DNA of 64,000 nucleotides from Papio anubis (GCF_008728515.1 NC_044977.1:171973139-172037138), one strand, 5' to 3'; shown: positions 34,057 through 46,710, numbered from the stretch's first letter. Numbers and translations: made by a program. Notes: generated from the letters alone by a model not told the origin.

Positions 34057-34649
34057 ACCATCTTCTCTTGTATCTAGATCTACTGAGACCTGGCATAGAC
34101 CTCAGCTAGTGACAATGGCAGTGATTAGAATACAAGGTGGAGGCTTTCTCTGGGTGTCCTAGATGTCACATTTCACAGTTTGGCAGATTTGCAGCTGTTA
34201 AAGCAACTTACTTCTGAGGGCAGGTGTCCTATCTTCCAGTCTTAAGATGGCACACCTGCGTTCCAACGCCTCCAAAACTGGTTGTGGAACACCTAATTAA
34301 CCTGTTAGTTATGAGTAAGCATCTATTATTTAACATAAGGGGTGTTAGAAATATTTTTTGAATTGATCAAATGGATGCTTTTAAAGATAAAAGTTTGGCT
34401 AAAATGATTGCACAGGTACCTTGCGTGAATAGGTTAAATCTGGTGAGCCTAGTTACTTAACTTCAGAATGGTTCCCTAGACACAGCATTTAGCTCATCCT
34501 CAATTCCTGTCCTCCCTCACATTGAATATGGAGGATTCAATTTTCTATGTTTAGAAGATTAGCTGATCGTACTGTCATAATATTATTGCATTTACTTCAG
34601 AATAAAATGTTCATTCAAAATACTTGTTGGAATTTAAATAAGGACAAAA
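34057..34649. other. Single-copy sequence, nothing recognised
   Basis: No repeat family or exon-like block was recognised. Confidence 0.35.
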
Positions 34650-35060
34650 GGGGGACTTCACTGAGCTTATAGTGACAACTATGTATTGGTCAGGAAAACT
34701 AGATCATATTTGCTAACAAATAACCCCTAGAATCTCAGCAGTTAAAATAACATAGTTTCATTTTTCACTCAAGCTATATGTCCATTGAGAGTCCACTCTG
34801 CATTACCATCATGCTAAACCCCTGTCCTAATGAGCAACCTCTAGTTGGAACATTGGACGATAGAAAAGAGGAAACACCCTCTGGAGGGTCTAATTTTGGC
34901 AAATACAAGGCTACTTTGTGACCAGAAGACAAAGGGTTGAGAGTATTTGGGTAACAGCACTATGACTATCACAAGTTGCTTGACTTTTGTTGTTGTTGTT
35001 ACTACTTGTAACAACTGTTTATATGCATGGCAGACTGTAACCTGAGACTTACTTTCATTA
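34650..35060 (-). repeat. Old LTR/MER-like repeat (tentative)
   Basis: 'ctaacaaataacccctagaa', 'tctcagcagttaaaataaca' and 'ttcactcaagctatatgtcc' resemble a common old repeat with 'aacaaccccaaaatctcagtgg' at this position. A short GTT run lies at 34987-35000. The family is not fixed. Confidence 0.4.
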
Positions 35061-35377
35061 TAACCTACCACCTGGCCAAGAGGTTGTGGGAGAAAAAACA
35101 AAAAGTCCCCACCCATCTTTAATAAGTAGAAACTATTGGTATTTACCAACAAAGGGCTGAACAATTGTTGAATGGACAAATTGTTAGGTCAGTTTACATC
35201 CAGTGAAATACTAAAAGAAGAGAAGAATTCTAAGCAAGGAAGAAGGATGATGGCTACTCTATGTCGCCGCATGTCATCTATAGCTTAAATGCTTGTCAGT
35301 GATGGTGGGGCACTGAAGCACAAAGGTAAAATTTTGAAGACAATCTAGTAGATTCCTAAGAATATTTTAAGCCTATC

Positions 35378-35502
35378 TTCCTTCCCTTCCTCCCTTGCTC
35401 CCTCCGTCGCTGCTTCCCACTGCATGCCTGCCTGCCTTCCTTCCTGGCTTCCTTTCTTCCCTCCTTCTTCCCTGCTTCCCTCCCTCCCTTCCTTCCTTCC
35501 TT
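35378..35502. repeat. Polypyrimidine (CCTT)n tract
   Basis: About 125 bases of C and T, arranged as CCTT, CCCT and CTTC units with a few interruptions. It could adopt triplex structures and is likely variable in length. Confidence 0.95.
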
Positions 35503-36809
35503 AGCAAGCTGTTTATGCTTAGTAAATATTTCAACATCTTGATTATTCTATAGGATCCCATGGCACCAAAGACAAACAGTGAAATTCCAACATTCTTTCA
35601 CTTGGCTATACAAGCAGGTGGGATATTTTAAATAATCCCCTTGACTGTTAAGGATTCTGAAGGCCTATTTGGAAGTTTCTGTCTTTAGTCCCCAAAGTAA
35701 TGGAATATTCAGAGAAACATCTAAATGAGAGTTAATTTCCAGCAAACAATATCCTGGCATTTACTGCCAATTCACTCTAGCCTAGAGCTAAGCATCTGAC
35801 TTGGGGTTGAAACATTTTTGTGTAATACAATATACAAAAAGTGATCATAATGTTTTTTTCTTGTAGCCAGTTAAGTGGTATAGGAAATAGGACTGTTACT
35901 TATTTTATAGTAATCATCAGATTCTGCCCAGCTTCATCCATAATTTAATAGGCATAAGATTCATCTACTCAAATTATTCAATAATTTAGCAAATTTGTAA
36001 TTTGGATAAATCACCTTACATTCTGCTAGATAAACAACTAGTTAAAACACACCAGATCTAGAGAGAGCTTTTCTCAGAAATATTTTTACTCTGTAATGAG
36101 TTTTCTGAATATAAAATAACCATATTTAAACTTCAAAACAGCTGACCTTCCCTCTATCATGACTAAATATAAGGCCTTGTTGAATTACAGCAATTAGTAA
36201 TTAGTAAAAAGGAAGAGAGACCTATGTGTTACTTTGGTGTGAATTGAAAAAAAAGCTGCTTGAGAAGTGGAGATGGTATAATCTCTATGCATTGAATGTA
36301 AACAATAACCCTTTTTTCTTCCTGAATCTCAGAAGCAAAAGTTAAAAAACTTAAACTTTAGATAGTCATTAGACTTATCTAAAATGTTATTGATACACAT
36401 ACAGTATTTTCTGTTGTATTTTCACAAAGAAAAAATTTCCTAACCATACCATTAAAGCAGGTTATATACTTATATTTATGATTAAATTGATTCCATTAAG
36501 AATCCATTCAATGTCCTTTATTTTCTATCTTTGTCATAAGTAGAAATCCTTGAGATATGAGAATGCAAATGGGGAGGCCATGGGTAGGGAAGGAGAGAGT
36601 GATTATGGGTTGAAAGGAGTTGGTCAACCTTGAGGTCCTGTTAGCTTTTTCAATTAGCACACTATCCAGTCAAGCTTCCCAAAGCTAGGGAATCTTGTAA
36701 ATTTGACCAAGTTTGTTTTTAGCTTCCTTTCTGACACTTTATTTGCTCTTCTAGGGAGCTTAATACTCCTGATATTTTTGTGCTCTGTCATTTGTCCCTC
36801 TTTTTTGGA
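35503..36809. other. Single-copy AT-rich sequence, nothing recognised
   Basis: No repeat was recognised over 1.3 kb. AT-rich stretches with 'tcaataatttagcaaatttg' (about 35978) are of the kind seen in some conserved elements, but there is no direct evidence. Confidence 0.35.
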
Positions 36810-36896
36810 GTTTTTTAGTTTTTAAATTGACACACAATATTGTCCAAATTTATAAGGTACATAGTGATGTTTTCATACATATAATGTATAGTAATC
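36810..36896 (-). mobile_element. L1 fragment
   Basis: 'ttttaaattgacacacaata', 'ttataaggtacatagtgatg' and 'ttttcatacatataatgtat' match the reverse complement of a primate/mammalian L1 3' UTR. It is cut off by the Alu fragment. Confidence 0.65.
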
Positions 36897-37054
36897 AGGT
36901 GCCTGCCACCACGCCGACTAATTTTTGTATTTTTAGTAGAGACGGGGTTTCGCCATGTTTTCCAGGCTAGTCTCGAACTCCTGACCTCAAGTGCTCCGCC
37001 CACCTCGGCCTCCCAAAGTGCTGGGATTACAGGCATGAGCCACTGTGCCTGGCC
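36897..37054 (-). mobile_element. Alu fragment, left half
   Basis: Only the 5' half of an AluS is present in reverse complement, from 'aggtgcctgccaccacgc' to 'gagccactgtgcctggcc'. There is no poly-T head, so the other half was lost or never inserted. Confidence 0.92.
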
Positions 37055-38608
37055 CACATCTATTCTTTGTTTCATTTTATTACTTTTCAAGATGGCAGTG
37101 ATTCAAATAGATTTTGGATAAAATGTTAGACAACTGATAGGTTACCCTTTACAATGGCACAATGCCTTAAACCAGTGAAAATACCATAGGCTGGAAGCAT
37201 GCCTCAATAAGTCAGATTCACTGACATCCACTTTTAGAGGCAATAAATATGAAGCTCTCTAGTACTAGGCCTGGCATATTGGAGGACATTCCACACTGTT
37301 AATTTAAAAAAATATTTAAAAGTAAATATATATGGTAAGATGGATCCTTCCATTTTTGTTTATATAATATAAAGGTGGTTATCTACACATAGAAAAAAAG
37401 TCATTTTATTTCCATCTCTAGAGGTAATATATTTTTAGATAGTACTTATAGGTAGAGCATTAGAAGGATATTAGAAAATATCTTATTTACCAAAGGTGCT
37501 TATTATTCTGAGACTCCATCTCAAACCTGTTGGAGCTAATTTCTGGGTAGCATGGCCCAGGAATTTTCATTATATCATTATTCTTATGTATTCTAGAGTT
37601 CAAAACCCTGTACTGCTCAGTGGCATGAGGCCTTTGTGCCAATCATTACACTTAGTTTGATTAACTGTTACCTTTAATAGTGAATATGAACACATAAGAA
37701 AACATGGGAAATCTGAATGTCTTTCAGAGGTACCATCTTTTTTCAAATCCTAATGGTTACAATTTGAATTCTTTTAAAAATACCTTCTGTTTTTCAGAGA
37801 TTTCTAGAGATTTCTGTAAGAAGGAAGGTAACAGCTATCAAGAGAAGGACAAGGACAGTGAGCAGTTATACCTTTCTGTCTTTCCTCCATTTATTTGTCT
37901 CTTAAACACATCATTGATACAAAAGCAAGAAAGTAAATAAATATTCATCGTAATAAATACATATAAATATGTAAATATTAAAAAAATTTTAATTTAGATC
38001 TAAGTCATGCCATAAACAGAATGTGTACACTATGGTCATTGTTCAAAATGGGAACTGAACTTGATCTCTATTTTCAAACATGATCCCTTGGATGGGTATC
38101 CTCCAAAGGCTGCCAAACAGATAAGCAAAAAAACCAAGTGTGCATGCCCCAGGCTTCCACTCTTGCCTTAACTAAAGCAAGCTTACTTTTATGTCTGCCA
38201 CATTAGGGGTCCACAAGGAGTACATTTGGAACAAGAAAATCAGTGTGCTATAAGAACTCCAGGTGTCAGATTTTAATAGGGATTCAAGTTTAGAAAAGCA
38301 CACCTAGGTTTTCTTTAAGTGCTTAAAAAGATTAAAGAGCCTGCCTTGTGTGAACAGCAGGGATACTTTTCATTTCTTTTGTTTTAGGGTTGTGTAATTT
38401 CCACTGGAGTGGAAGGTGGATTTCACTATGTATAACACAGTTAATGGGGAAAAAGGGTTCCTATTTCATAAGTTACTCTGATGGGGGCATTTATTCACTT
38501 AGAAAAACCAGATTTACTCACTGAGAAACCCACTGAAGTCATCTGCTCTACACATGTGTTCTTGGGCAAGTTTGTTATTCATCTTCTTCCACAGGTTGCT
38601 ACTTTTTT
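37055..38608. other. Single-copy sequence, nothing recognised
   Basis: No repeat was recognised. A 30-base block at 37797-37826 is bounded by 'ctgtttttcag' and 'gtaaca', a weak microexon-like pattern that I do not regard as more than chance. Confidence 0.35.
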
Positions 38609-38624
38609 AAAAAAGTTATTAATT

Positions 38625-38911
38625 AGGGCTGGGCACGGTGGCTCACACCTGTATTCCCAGCACTTTGGGAGGCCAAGGCAGGTGGATCACGAGGTTGGGA
38701 GTTCAAGACCAGCCTGGCCAACATAGTGAAACCTTGTCTTTACTAAAAATACAAAAATTAGTCAGGCATGGTGGCGCATGCTTGTAGTCTCAGCTACGTA
38801 GGAGACTGAGGCAGGGGAATCATTTGAACCCAGGAGGTGGAGGTTGCAGTGAGCTGAGATCATGTCACGGCACTCCAGCCTGGTGACAGAGTGAGACTCC
38901 GTCTAAAAAAA
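38625..38911 (+). mobile_element. AluS
   Basis: A complete dimeric Alu from 'agggctgggcacggtggct' to a short A tail, with AluS wording ('agttcaagaccagcctggcc'). Target-site duplications 'aaagttattaatt' lie at 38612-38624 and 38911-38923. Confidence 0.95.
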
Positions 38912-38924
38912 AAGTTATTAATTT

Positions 38925-39689
38925 CTGCTTTCACCATTTGCACATGGTTTTTGTTATTAGTCATTGATCATAATGACCTGGCAGTCACTTTGTGTGCAAC
39001 AGATGGGCACTGGACTAAGACAGAGATGATGGTTATGATTGGCTTGTGATAATAATGAAGTACTAAACTAACTATCTTTTAAAAATAAGTTGAGAAACCC
39101 CAGCAAAGTTTTCATGTGACTAAGTTAGATCTCAATCTCTAAAGGCAACCTAGTCTAGACCCAAGTTCTAATCATAGGATTCAGTGTAAATTAGATCTCC
39201 TCAACTCCTTGTCTTGTCTCATATCCTCTCTCAACTTCTCAACTACCCACTTTTATGGACATACCTTAGATATTGACATCAACTATAGTTAAAATCTTAA
39301 TTTCAAGCATTCCACACTTATTTCAATTTTTCACCCCCATCAGGGCCTTCAATCTAAGGATGCTGAAATACTTTCACTTTACCTCAGCCCCATTATGTTT
39401 TTACTTCCTTTGTCATTTCATTTAGATTCCACTTTCCAGTACGATAACACTCTGCTGCGGGCATTCTTAACGGTCTTGTTCCTCTCTACAGTTGTATGTT
39501 TGGCAAAATCCAACCCTGGTAAATCTTGTTCCCTGTACTTGAGCAACTGAGAAAGACATAACCATGATGACCTAGCTCAGTCTAAATATATGACCATGAA
39601 GCTCTAGTCGGCTTGGTAAACTTAGGTCTTTTCTCCTTTCAACACTCTCCCATGCTTCCATATGGCTATTTCACACAACACACAGTGGG
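38925..39689. other. Single-copy sequence, nothing recognised
   Basis: No repeat family or exon-like block was recognised. Confidence 0.35.
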
Positions 39690-40100
39690 GATTAAGTTTA
39701 GCTGAATGTGACAGAAATCCACTGATGAATCTTCTTACATAAAGCACAAGAAAGTATTTAATGGCTCTTTGAAAGTTCTATAAAATTGTCAGGGACTCAA
39801 GAACCTTATTTTTTTTTTTTTTCTTCTTCCTCTACCATGCTTATACATGGATTTGATCCTCAAGGTAACTAATATGGCTGCTGGAGTGTCAGTCTTCATA
39901 TCGAAGTTTCAAGGAGCAGAAAGAGGAAGGCATAAGACACATGAGGCACCTCTCAGCTGAGGTACCCCCCTTTAAGGAGTCTTCTTGGTAGTATCATACA
40001 ACTGCATACTTCTTGCCATAATCACGCATCGTCAACTGGTCACACTTAACCGAAAAGGAGGATAGAACATAAAATCTTCCTCTGGGTAACAAAGGGCCAA
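39690..40100 (-). repeat. Old LTR/MER-like repeat (tentative)
   Basis: 'ctaatatggctgctggagtg', 'tgtcagtcttcatatcgaag' and 'aggagcagaaagaggaagg' resemble an old repeat with 'aagatggctgctgcagctcc' in that position. A T14 run lies at 39809-39822. The family is not fixed. Confidence 0.35.
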
Positions 40101-40164
40101 GCTAAAAATAGGGGTTCTTTTACTAAGAAAGAGAGAGAAAAAGGATACAGGGCAAATCATTTTT

Positions 40165-41580
40165 GCTACATGCCTTTTCTTCTCTCCTCAAATTTCAGCA
40201 TCTCTCCACTGCCTTGCTCTCTACCAAGACCTTGCTTGTTTCTCTGAGAAAATAGAAGCAGTTGGAAGACATTATTCACAGCAAATTAACTAACTCATCT
40301 ACTTCCAACTCCACATTTCCCTTTAGCTATTGTTCCACTTCTCTGCTCCCTTTGAGAATAAACTTCCAAAAACATGTCAATTGCCTCTTCTACTCCATTG
40401 CCCCCAACCCCCATTCTCAGTAGAATCTAGTATAACCCGGCTTATGTCTTCTGAAACTGTATTATCAAGGTCACCAATGACTTCATGTTGTCAAATCCAA
40501 TGGTCCTCATTTTACTTGACATGGTTCTCTCATCTTATATAGTTCTCATTTTAGTTGATGTAGTTCGTCACCTCTTCCTTGAAACTCTTTCATCTCTTGC
40601 CACTCAGTATACCACAGTCTCTTTGTTTTCTGTCCACCCCTCTGGCTACTCAATTCACATTCTCTTCACTGAATCCTTTTTATCTTTAATGACCTCTTAA
40701 CATCTCTACTTGAATGCCTATTAGGCATCTCAAATTTAACATGTGCCAAACTAAAACTGAATATTCTCATCTTTCAGTCTTTCCCATTTCAGATGATGAC
40801 AATTCTATTATTACTGTTGCTCTGATCAAAAGCTTTGAAGTCATCATTGTCTTTTCTCTGTTTCAGGTTCCACATCTTGTCTGTAAATCCTATTGGCTCC
40901 ACCTTCAAAACATAGCCACAACCTGACCTGTTCTCACTATCTTTGCTGCTAAGGGCCTAGTTCAAGCCTCATCATTTCTCACTGGGAACAGCGTAATTGG
41001 ACTCTATGTTCCTACCCTCTTCGTAGAATTTTCTTTTCAACATATCATTCAGAGTAACCCTTTAAAAACATAAATTAAATCCCAACAGTCTTCTGCTACA
41101 AATTTTCCAACTAATTCTCATCTTACTTAGAATAAATCCCAAACTTCTTAGCTTCTGAACACAACCTACAAGGTCCTACATGATCCAACCCCTGCTACTC
41201 CTCTAACCTCATCTTTTCCTCCTTTCCTTATGCTTCATTATGCTCCCGTCACACAGACCTACATGCTATTTTTCAAACATACCAAATACATTTTTTACTT
41301 CAGGGCCTATGCACTTGCAGAATCGGCTCTCAGGAATGCTTTTCCTGCAGTTACGCATAGGAATTTTACTCACTTTATTCAGCTGTCTGCTCCTGCATCA
41401 TTGTCCCAGACAACTTGTCCTTACTACTCTAGGTAAAATAGTACTTTCTTTTGCTTTTCTGCCAATTTCTCCTGCTTTGCTTTTTACATGGTCCTTAGTA
41501 TTACCTGGCAGACTTATTTATATATTTGTTTATTTCCGGCTTCCTCTATTAGAATGCAAAATTCAGTAGAGTAGATATCT
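40165..41580 (+). mobile_element. L2 LINE, end of ORF2 and 3' region
   Basis: A long L2 copy with landmarks in order: 'aaggtcaccaatgacttcat', 'gcctattaggcatctcaaat' with 'ttaacatgtgccaaac', 'aaatcctattggctccacct', 'acctacaaggtcctacatga' and 'cagggcctatgcacttgcag'. The reverse-transcriptase frame is broken. An AluS interrupts it at 41581-41902 and the last part lies beyond. Confidence 0.85.
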
Positions 41581-41902
41581 TTTCTTTTTTTCTTCTTTTT
41601 TTTTTCTTTTTTTGCGAGATGGAGTTTCTTTCTTGTTGCCCAGGCTGGAGTACAATGGCACGATCTCGACTCACCACAACCTCTGCCTCTGCCTCCCAGT
41701 TTAAGCGATTCTCCTGCCTCAGCCTCCTGAGTAGCTGGGATGACAGGCATGTGCCACCACACCCGGCTAATTTTGTATTTTTAGTAGAGATGAGATTTCT
41801 CCATGTTGGTCAGGCTGGTCTCGAACTCCTGACCTCAGGTGCTCTGCCTGCCTCAGTCTCCCAAAGTGCTGGGATTATAGGCATGAGCCACCACACCCAG
41901 CC
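41581..41902 (-). mobile_element. AluS inserted in L2
   Basis: A T/TC-rich head is followed by an AluS reverse complement ending 'gagccaccacacccagcc'. A TTC repeat at 41903-41920 and an A-rich block follow. It separates the two parts of the L2. Confidence 0.92.
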
Positions 41903-41954
41903 TTTCTTCTTCTTCTTTCTTTTTTTTTAAACAAACAAAAAAACAAAAATAAAA

Positions 41955-42027
41955 ATACCAACTTTATATTTCCAACATGTAGAACAGTGCCTGGCATAAA
42001 ATAGGTATTAATAAAAATCTGTTGAAG
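41955..42027 (+). mobile_element. L2 3' terminus beyond the AluS
   Basis: 'cagtgcctggcataaaatag' and 'gtattaataaaaatctgttg' are the standard end of L2. It continues the element at 40165-41580. Confidence 0.8.
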
Positions 42028-43017
42028 ACTTGACTTCTCTTAGAGACCAACTTGTACGTCCACAGATATGTTAGATATCACCTGAGTTTCTTGTGAGATA
42101 ATCTACAGACCAGTTGTGTATAATCACAAATTAGCTCTTTTAGGGCTGCTTCCCGAATTCTGTCCATACCCTTGGGTGGATTTTCTGGCCTCGCCACTGC
42201 CAAGATCCAGGGTAGGGATAAAGGAAGAGGTGTGACAGTCAGACACTCCGGTTCACAGCCACCTAATTGAAATCCCTTTGGAATCTCCGTGCTCTTAGAA
42301 TTTTTTCAGAAAAGAAAAGAGCATGCATACAAATTGGGAATAGACTATTTAAGCATATTTGTCTTTTGACTTCAAGTATTGGATATATTTATTCTTTATT
42401 CTTTGAGTACAACAATCTGAACATTCTCATTTCGTGGGATACTACCACGGTGTGAGTCTTGTTGAATGTGGAGTGTTACCTCACATCATTGAATCCAAAA
42501 AGATCCAATATTCTCTCACTTGGAATGGAGACTGGAGAATGGACACATGACTGAGGGCTGAGACTTGAGTCTGGTGTTTCTCAGTAACTCTCTCTGTTAA
42601 ATGGCACAAAGTTAATGGCACCAGTATTCCACACTGGCAGCAGATGTGACAGTGCCTGTTGACGAGAAAGCAGTGGCATGTAGAGGTGGCAGGTACACTG
42701 TCTTACAGTAGCAGTGGTCTAACTTCTTCAAGTATTTTGATTCTTTTCCATTTTGCAGGCCTGGTCTTCCACATTTTGTTGATCTGTGATCTCTTCATGT
42801 TTTTCCAGTAAATTATCTTTGGATTAATACAACCAGAGTCAGTTTCTATTGCTTGTTTTCAAGAACTCTAATTATATGAAAGGTAAAAAAAAAAAAAAAT
42901 TCCAAACAAAACAAACTTTGGTAAAAACATGATAACTTTTATATTAACTTTCTATCATATGATAATTAATGTACAAAGAATGAATGATGCTATTTTGTTT
43001 TTCTTATATTTTAATAG
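42028..43017. other. Single-copy sequence, nothing recognised
   Basis: No repeat family or exon was recognised. An A14 run occurs at 42886-42899. Confidence 0.35.
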
Positions 43018-43018
43018 T

Positions 43019-43374
43019 TGTGATGGTTAATTTTATGTCAATTCGGGTAGGCCATGGTACCCAGATTTTGGTCAAATTTTATTCTAGATATTTCTGTGTA
43101 GGTATTTTCTAACGATGAGATTAATATTTAGATCAGTTGACTCTGGACAAAGCAGAATGCCTTCCAAAATGTGGGTGGACAATATCCAATCAGTTGAGGT
43201 CTTAAGAAAAAGACCTATCTGCTCTAAAGAAAGAAGAAATTCTGCTAGCAGATTGCCTTTGGACTCAAACTGCAACCCTTCTCTGGGTTGAGGGACTGTT
43301 AGCCTACCCTGCAGATTTTGGACTTTCCAGGCCTCCACAACCTTGTGAGCCTATTCATTAAAATAAATCTCTCT
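43019..43374 (+). repeat. ERVL LTR (MLT2-like), left part
   Basis: 'tgtgatggttaattttatgt', 'tgggtggacaatatccaatc', 'gaagaaattctgctagcaga' and 'ctattcattaaaataaatct' follow the MLT2 LTR order. An L1 is inserted at 43375, and the LTR resumes after 44980. Confidence 0.85.
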
Positions 43375-44980
43375 GGCCATACTGCCCAAGGTAATTTATA
43401 GATTCAATGCCATCCCCATTAAGCTACCAATGACTTTCTACACAGAATTGGAAAAAACTGCTTTAAAGTTCATATGGAACCAAAAAAGACCCCACATTGC
43501 CAAGACAATCCTAAGCCAAAAGAACAAAGCTGGAGGCATCACGCTACCTGACTTCAAACTATACTACAAGGCTACAGTAACCAAAACAGCATGGTACTGG
43601 TACCAAAACAGAGATATAGACCAATGGAACAGAACAGAGCCCTCAGAAATAATACCACACATCTATAGCCATCTGATCTTTGACAAACCTGACAAAAACA
43701 AGCAATGGGGAAAGGATTCCCTATTTAATAAATGGTGCTGGGAAAATTGGCTAGCCATAAGTAGAAAGCTGAAACTGGACCCTTTCCTTACTCCTTATAT
43801 GAAAATTAATTTAAGATGGATTAGAGACTTAAATATTAGACCTAATACCATAAAAACCCTAGAAGAAAACCTAGGTAATACCATTCAGGACATAGGCATG
43901 GGCAAGGACTTCATGTCTAAAACACCAAAAGCAACAGCAACAAAAGCCAAAATTGACAAATGAGATCTAATTAAACTAAAGAGCTTCTGCACAGCAAAGG
44001 AAACTACCATCAGAGTGAACAGGCAACCTACAGAATGGGAGAAAATTTTCACAATCTACTCATCTGACAAGGGGCTAATATCCAGAACCTATAAAAAACT
44101 CAATCAAATTTACAAGAGAAAAACAACCCCATCAAAAAGTGGGCAAAGGATATGAACAGACATTTCTCAAAAGAAGACATTCATACAGCCAACAGACACA
44201 TGAAAAAATGCTCATCATCACTGGCCATCAGAGAAATGCTAATCAAAACCACAATGAGATACCATCTCACACCAGTTAGAATGGCAATCATTAAAAAATC
44301 AGGAAACAACAGGTGCTGGAGAGGATGTGGAGAAATAGGAACACTTTTACACTGTTGGTGGGATTGTAAACTAGTTCAACCATTGTGGAAAACAGTGTGA
44401 CGATTCCTCAAGGATCTAGAACTAGAAGTACCATTTGACCCAGCCATCCCATTACTGGGGATATACCCAAAGGATTATAAATCATGCTGCTATAAAGACA
44501 CATGCACACGTATGTTTATTGTGGCACTATTCACAATAGCAAAGACTTGGAATCAACCCAAATATCCATCAGTGACAGACTGGATTAAGAAAATGTGGCA
44601 TATATACACCATGGAATACTATGCAGCCATAAAAAAGGATGAGTTTGTGTCCTTTGTAGGGACATGGATGCAGCTGGAAACCATCATTCTCAGCCAACTA
44701 TTGCAAGAGCAGAAAACCAAATACCACATGTTCTCACTTATAGGTGGGAATTGAACAATGAGATCACTTGGACACAGGAAGGGGATCATCACACACCGGG
44801 TCCTATTGTGGGGAGGGGGTAGGGGGAGGGATAGTATTAAGAGATATACCTAATGTAAATGATGAGTTAATGGGTGTAGCACACCAACATGGCACATGTA
44901 TACATATGTAACAAACCTTCACGTTGTGCACATGTACCCTAGAACTTAAAGTATAATTAAAAAAAATAAAAAAAAAAAAG
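43375..44980 (+). mobile_element. L1PA, 5'-truncated, inserted in an MLT2-type LTR
   Basis: About 1.6 kb of L1: the C-terminal third of ORF2, the 3' UTR with its G-rich tract (44810-44830), and an A-rich tail. The 10-bp target-site duplications 'aaatctctct' at 43365-43374 and 44981-44990 bracket it exactly. Sequence is close to primate L1PA. Confidence 0.95.
43430..44757 (+). pseudogene. L1 ORF2 C-terminal fragment, broken
   Basis: The translation gives typical L1 ORF2p C-terminal sequence, such as 'KFIWNQKRPHIAKTILS', 'WHIYTMEYYAAIKKDEF' and the terminal 'SLIGGN'. It is disabled by an in-frame TGA at 43961-43963, a small deletion near 44120 that shifts the frame, and a second TGA at 44398-44400. 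Both stops sit where L1 normally has tryptophan. The endonuclease and reverse-transcriptase domains are absent because of 5' truncation, so the copy is dead. Confidence 0.93.
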
Positions 44981-44992
44981 AAATCTCTCTCT

Positions 44993-45028
<36 letters not shown>

Positions 45029-45066
45029 ACCCCTATGATTCTGTTCTCTGGAGAATCCTAATACAA
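44981..45066 (+). repeat. ERVL LTR (MLT2-like), right part, with (AC)n
   Basis: After the L1 target-site copy the LTR continues through an (AC)n run at 44997-45026 to 'tgattctgttctctggagaa' and 'tcctaatacaata', the normal end of this LTR. Confidence 0.85.
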
Positions 45067-45806
45067 TAGTGAAACAGATTACACTCTGATCGTGTTCCTC
45101 ATACTAACTAGCTCTTGTAATACTTACTCTTTGAGGCAATTATGCACCCCTACCCTCTGCTGGATTTAGACAAAGATTCTTTTGGGAGAAGGAGCTCCTG
45201 ATACATCAGGGAGCAGACCCATTTCCACTTCCCAGAGGATGTAAAGAAGTTCCAGTTAGTGACTGGTCAGGGAATGTCAACTTATATGCAGTTACCAGTG
45301 ATCTCCTAGATTAGCCCTTTCAAGGCTACAGGGTGGGAGCAACACTCAGGAACAACAACCTCATAAGCCAGAGATGTACCTCTGGGGATGCTGTTGGTGG
45401 TGGTGAGAGGTTCAGAGTGGTTCCAATTAGACAAGATCTTGCCAATTCAAGCAATTCTAAGAGGGTCATTGAATCTTTCTGGCTAGTTTTGGAAATAAAC
45501 TAGGGAGGAAACAAAAAAGAAATGGGACTTAAGACAATAAGTAATGGACCAACCTACTTCCTTGCTTCAAATCTGCCTGATGTTATAGGAATCGGAAGTT
45601 GAAAGGAGGGTATAAGAGAAAAGCAAGTGAGGAATGATGGAGAACTGGGGGAAATGGTGCCTGGTAGAGGAGGTGAGAAGAGGAACTAGTTTTTGAGGGC
45701 ATGTGAGACTACTTTTAGGAACTGTGTGTATAAAGACTAGATGGTGCTTGGGGGTCCTACATCATGCAGGTGGGAGCAGCAAGCTATTATAATGTAGTTA
45801 TGTTGA
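45067..45806. other. Single-copy sequence, nothing recognised
   Basis: Slightly more GC-rich than its surroundings. No repeat or exon-like block was recognised. Confidence 0.35.
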
Positions 45807-45875
45807 TTTGCTGTGAGGATCAAACAAATGAGATGAGGTATGTGATGGTGCTGGATAAACCATAAAATAAGGCAA
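45807..45875 (+). mobile_element. MIR fragment
   Basis: 'tgctgtgaggatcaaacaaa' and 'tgagatgaggtatgtgatgg' match the MIR 3' region. Confidence 0.6.
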
Positions 45876-46054
45876 ATGCAACTTAATAAAGGATTTGTGG
45901 GTATGCAGGAGAAAAACTATTAAAATGAAAGTTGGCACATCATTTTTCTGTCCCACCAGCCTGTTCCTTTGCCCAGTTTCCCCTGAGTTTAGGTACTAAA
46001 AAATAAAATCAAAGAGAAGGAAAGAAGGAATAGCAAATCTTATCAGCTCTCACC

Positions 46055-46140
46055 TAGATTATTGCAATAATCCTTTCCCCAAGTAGTTCCTGGAGTAATT
46101 CTTCTAAGGCAAATCTGCTCCTATCACTTTCCACTAGGAA
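46055..46140 (+). mobile_element. L2 fragment
   Basis: 'tctcacctagattattgcaa' and 'taatcctttccccaagtag' match a well-known L2 stretch. Confidence 0.6.
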
Positions 46141-46439
46141 GTGGAAAGACATTGAGATATACCACCTAGATCCTCCTTTGAGGAAGAACTTTATTCCTTA
46201 TGATAGGGAGCATGGTCAGCAGACAGCCTAAGCTCTCCACTCCTTTCATTTCTGCCTCAGCTACAGAGTCTCTGCTTCTTCCCCCAGTCCCAACTTCCCT
46301 TCTGACCACACAAGTCACACCCTGAGTGGAAGTGGGGGAACAAGGCCTGGAGATTTCTGCTTGAAGAACTACAACTCTGAAGAGCCCTTCTTGCTTCAGA
46401 ACTCCTTACTGGGTTGGAGTTCTGAGGCTTTGCTGGAAC

Positions 46440-46710
46440 TGCATGTTAGCTTAACTTCTCTCTCCACCTACTTGTGCTTCCTCCCTCTGTCTTCCCTTCA
46501 TAGCTATTGATCCCTCATAAACATCTGGCACCTCAAACTCTGTCTCAGTACTTGCTTTCAGAGAATGCAGCCTGCATACCATCTTTAACCCTTTAAGTGA
46601 TTGCTTGTTGTCTCTACAGAGCTTACTGATAGGAGGACATGGTGATCTCCTCAATAGACCTGGCGCACAGCAGGGACTCAGTAAATACCTGTTGCCCTTG
46701 GTATGCAAAG
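46440..46710 (+). mobile_element. L2 3' fragment (tentative)
   Basis: It ends with 'ctggcgcacagcagggactc' followed by 'agtaaatacctgttgccc', an L2 terminal pattern. The upstream portion is too diverged to be sure. Confidence 0.45.

Noticed and set aside
37797..37826. 30-base microexon-like block
   Set aside because: Its donor 'gtaaca' is weak, and a pyrimidine-AG before a GT over 30 bases is expected often by chance.
41230..41930. Several overlapping open frames
   Set aside because: They are shadows of the L2 3' region and the inserted AluS.
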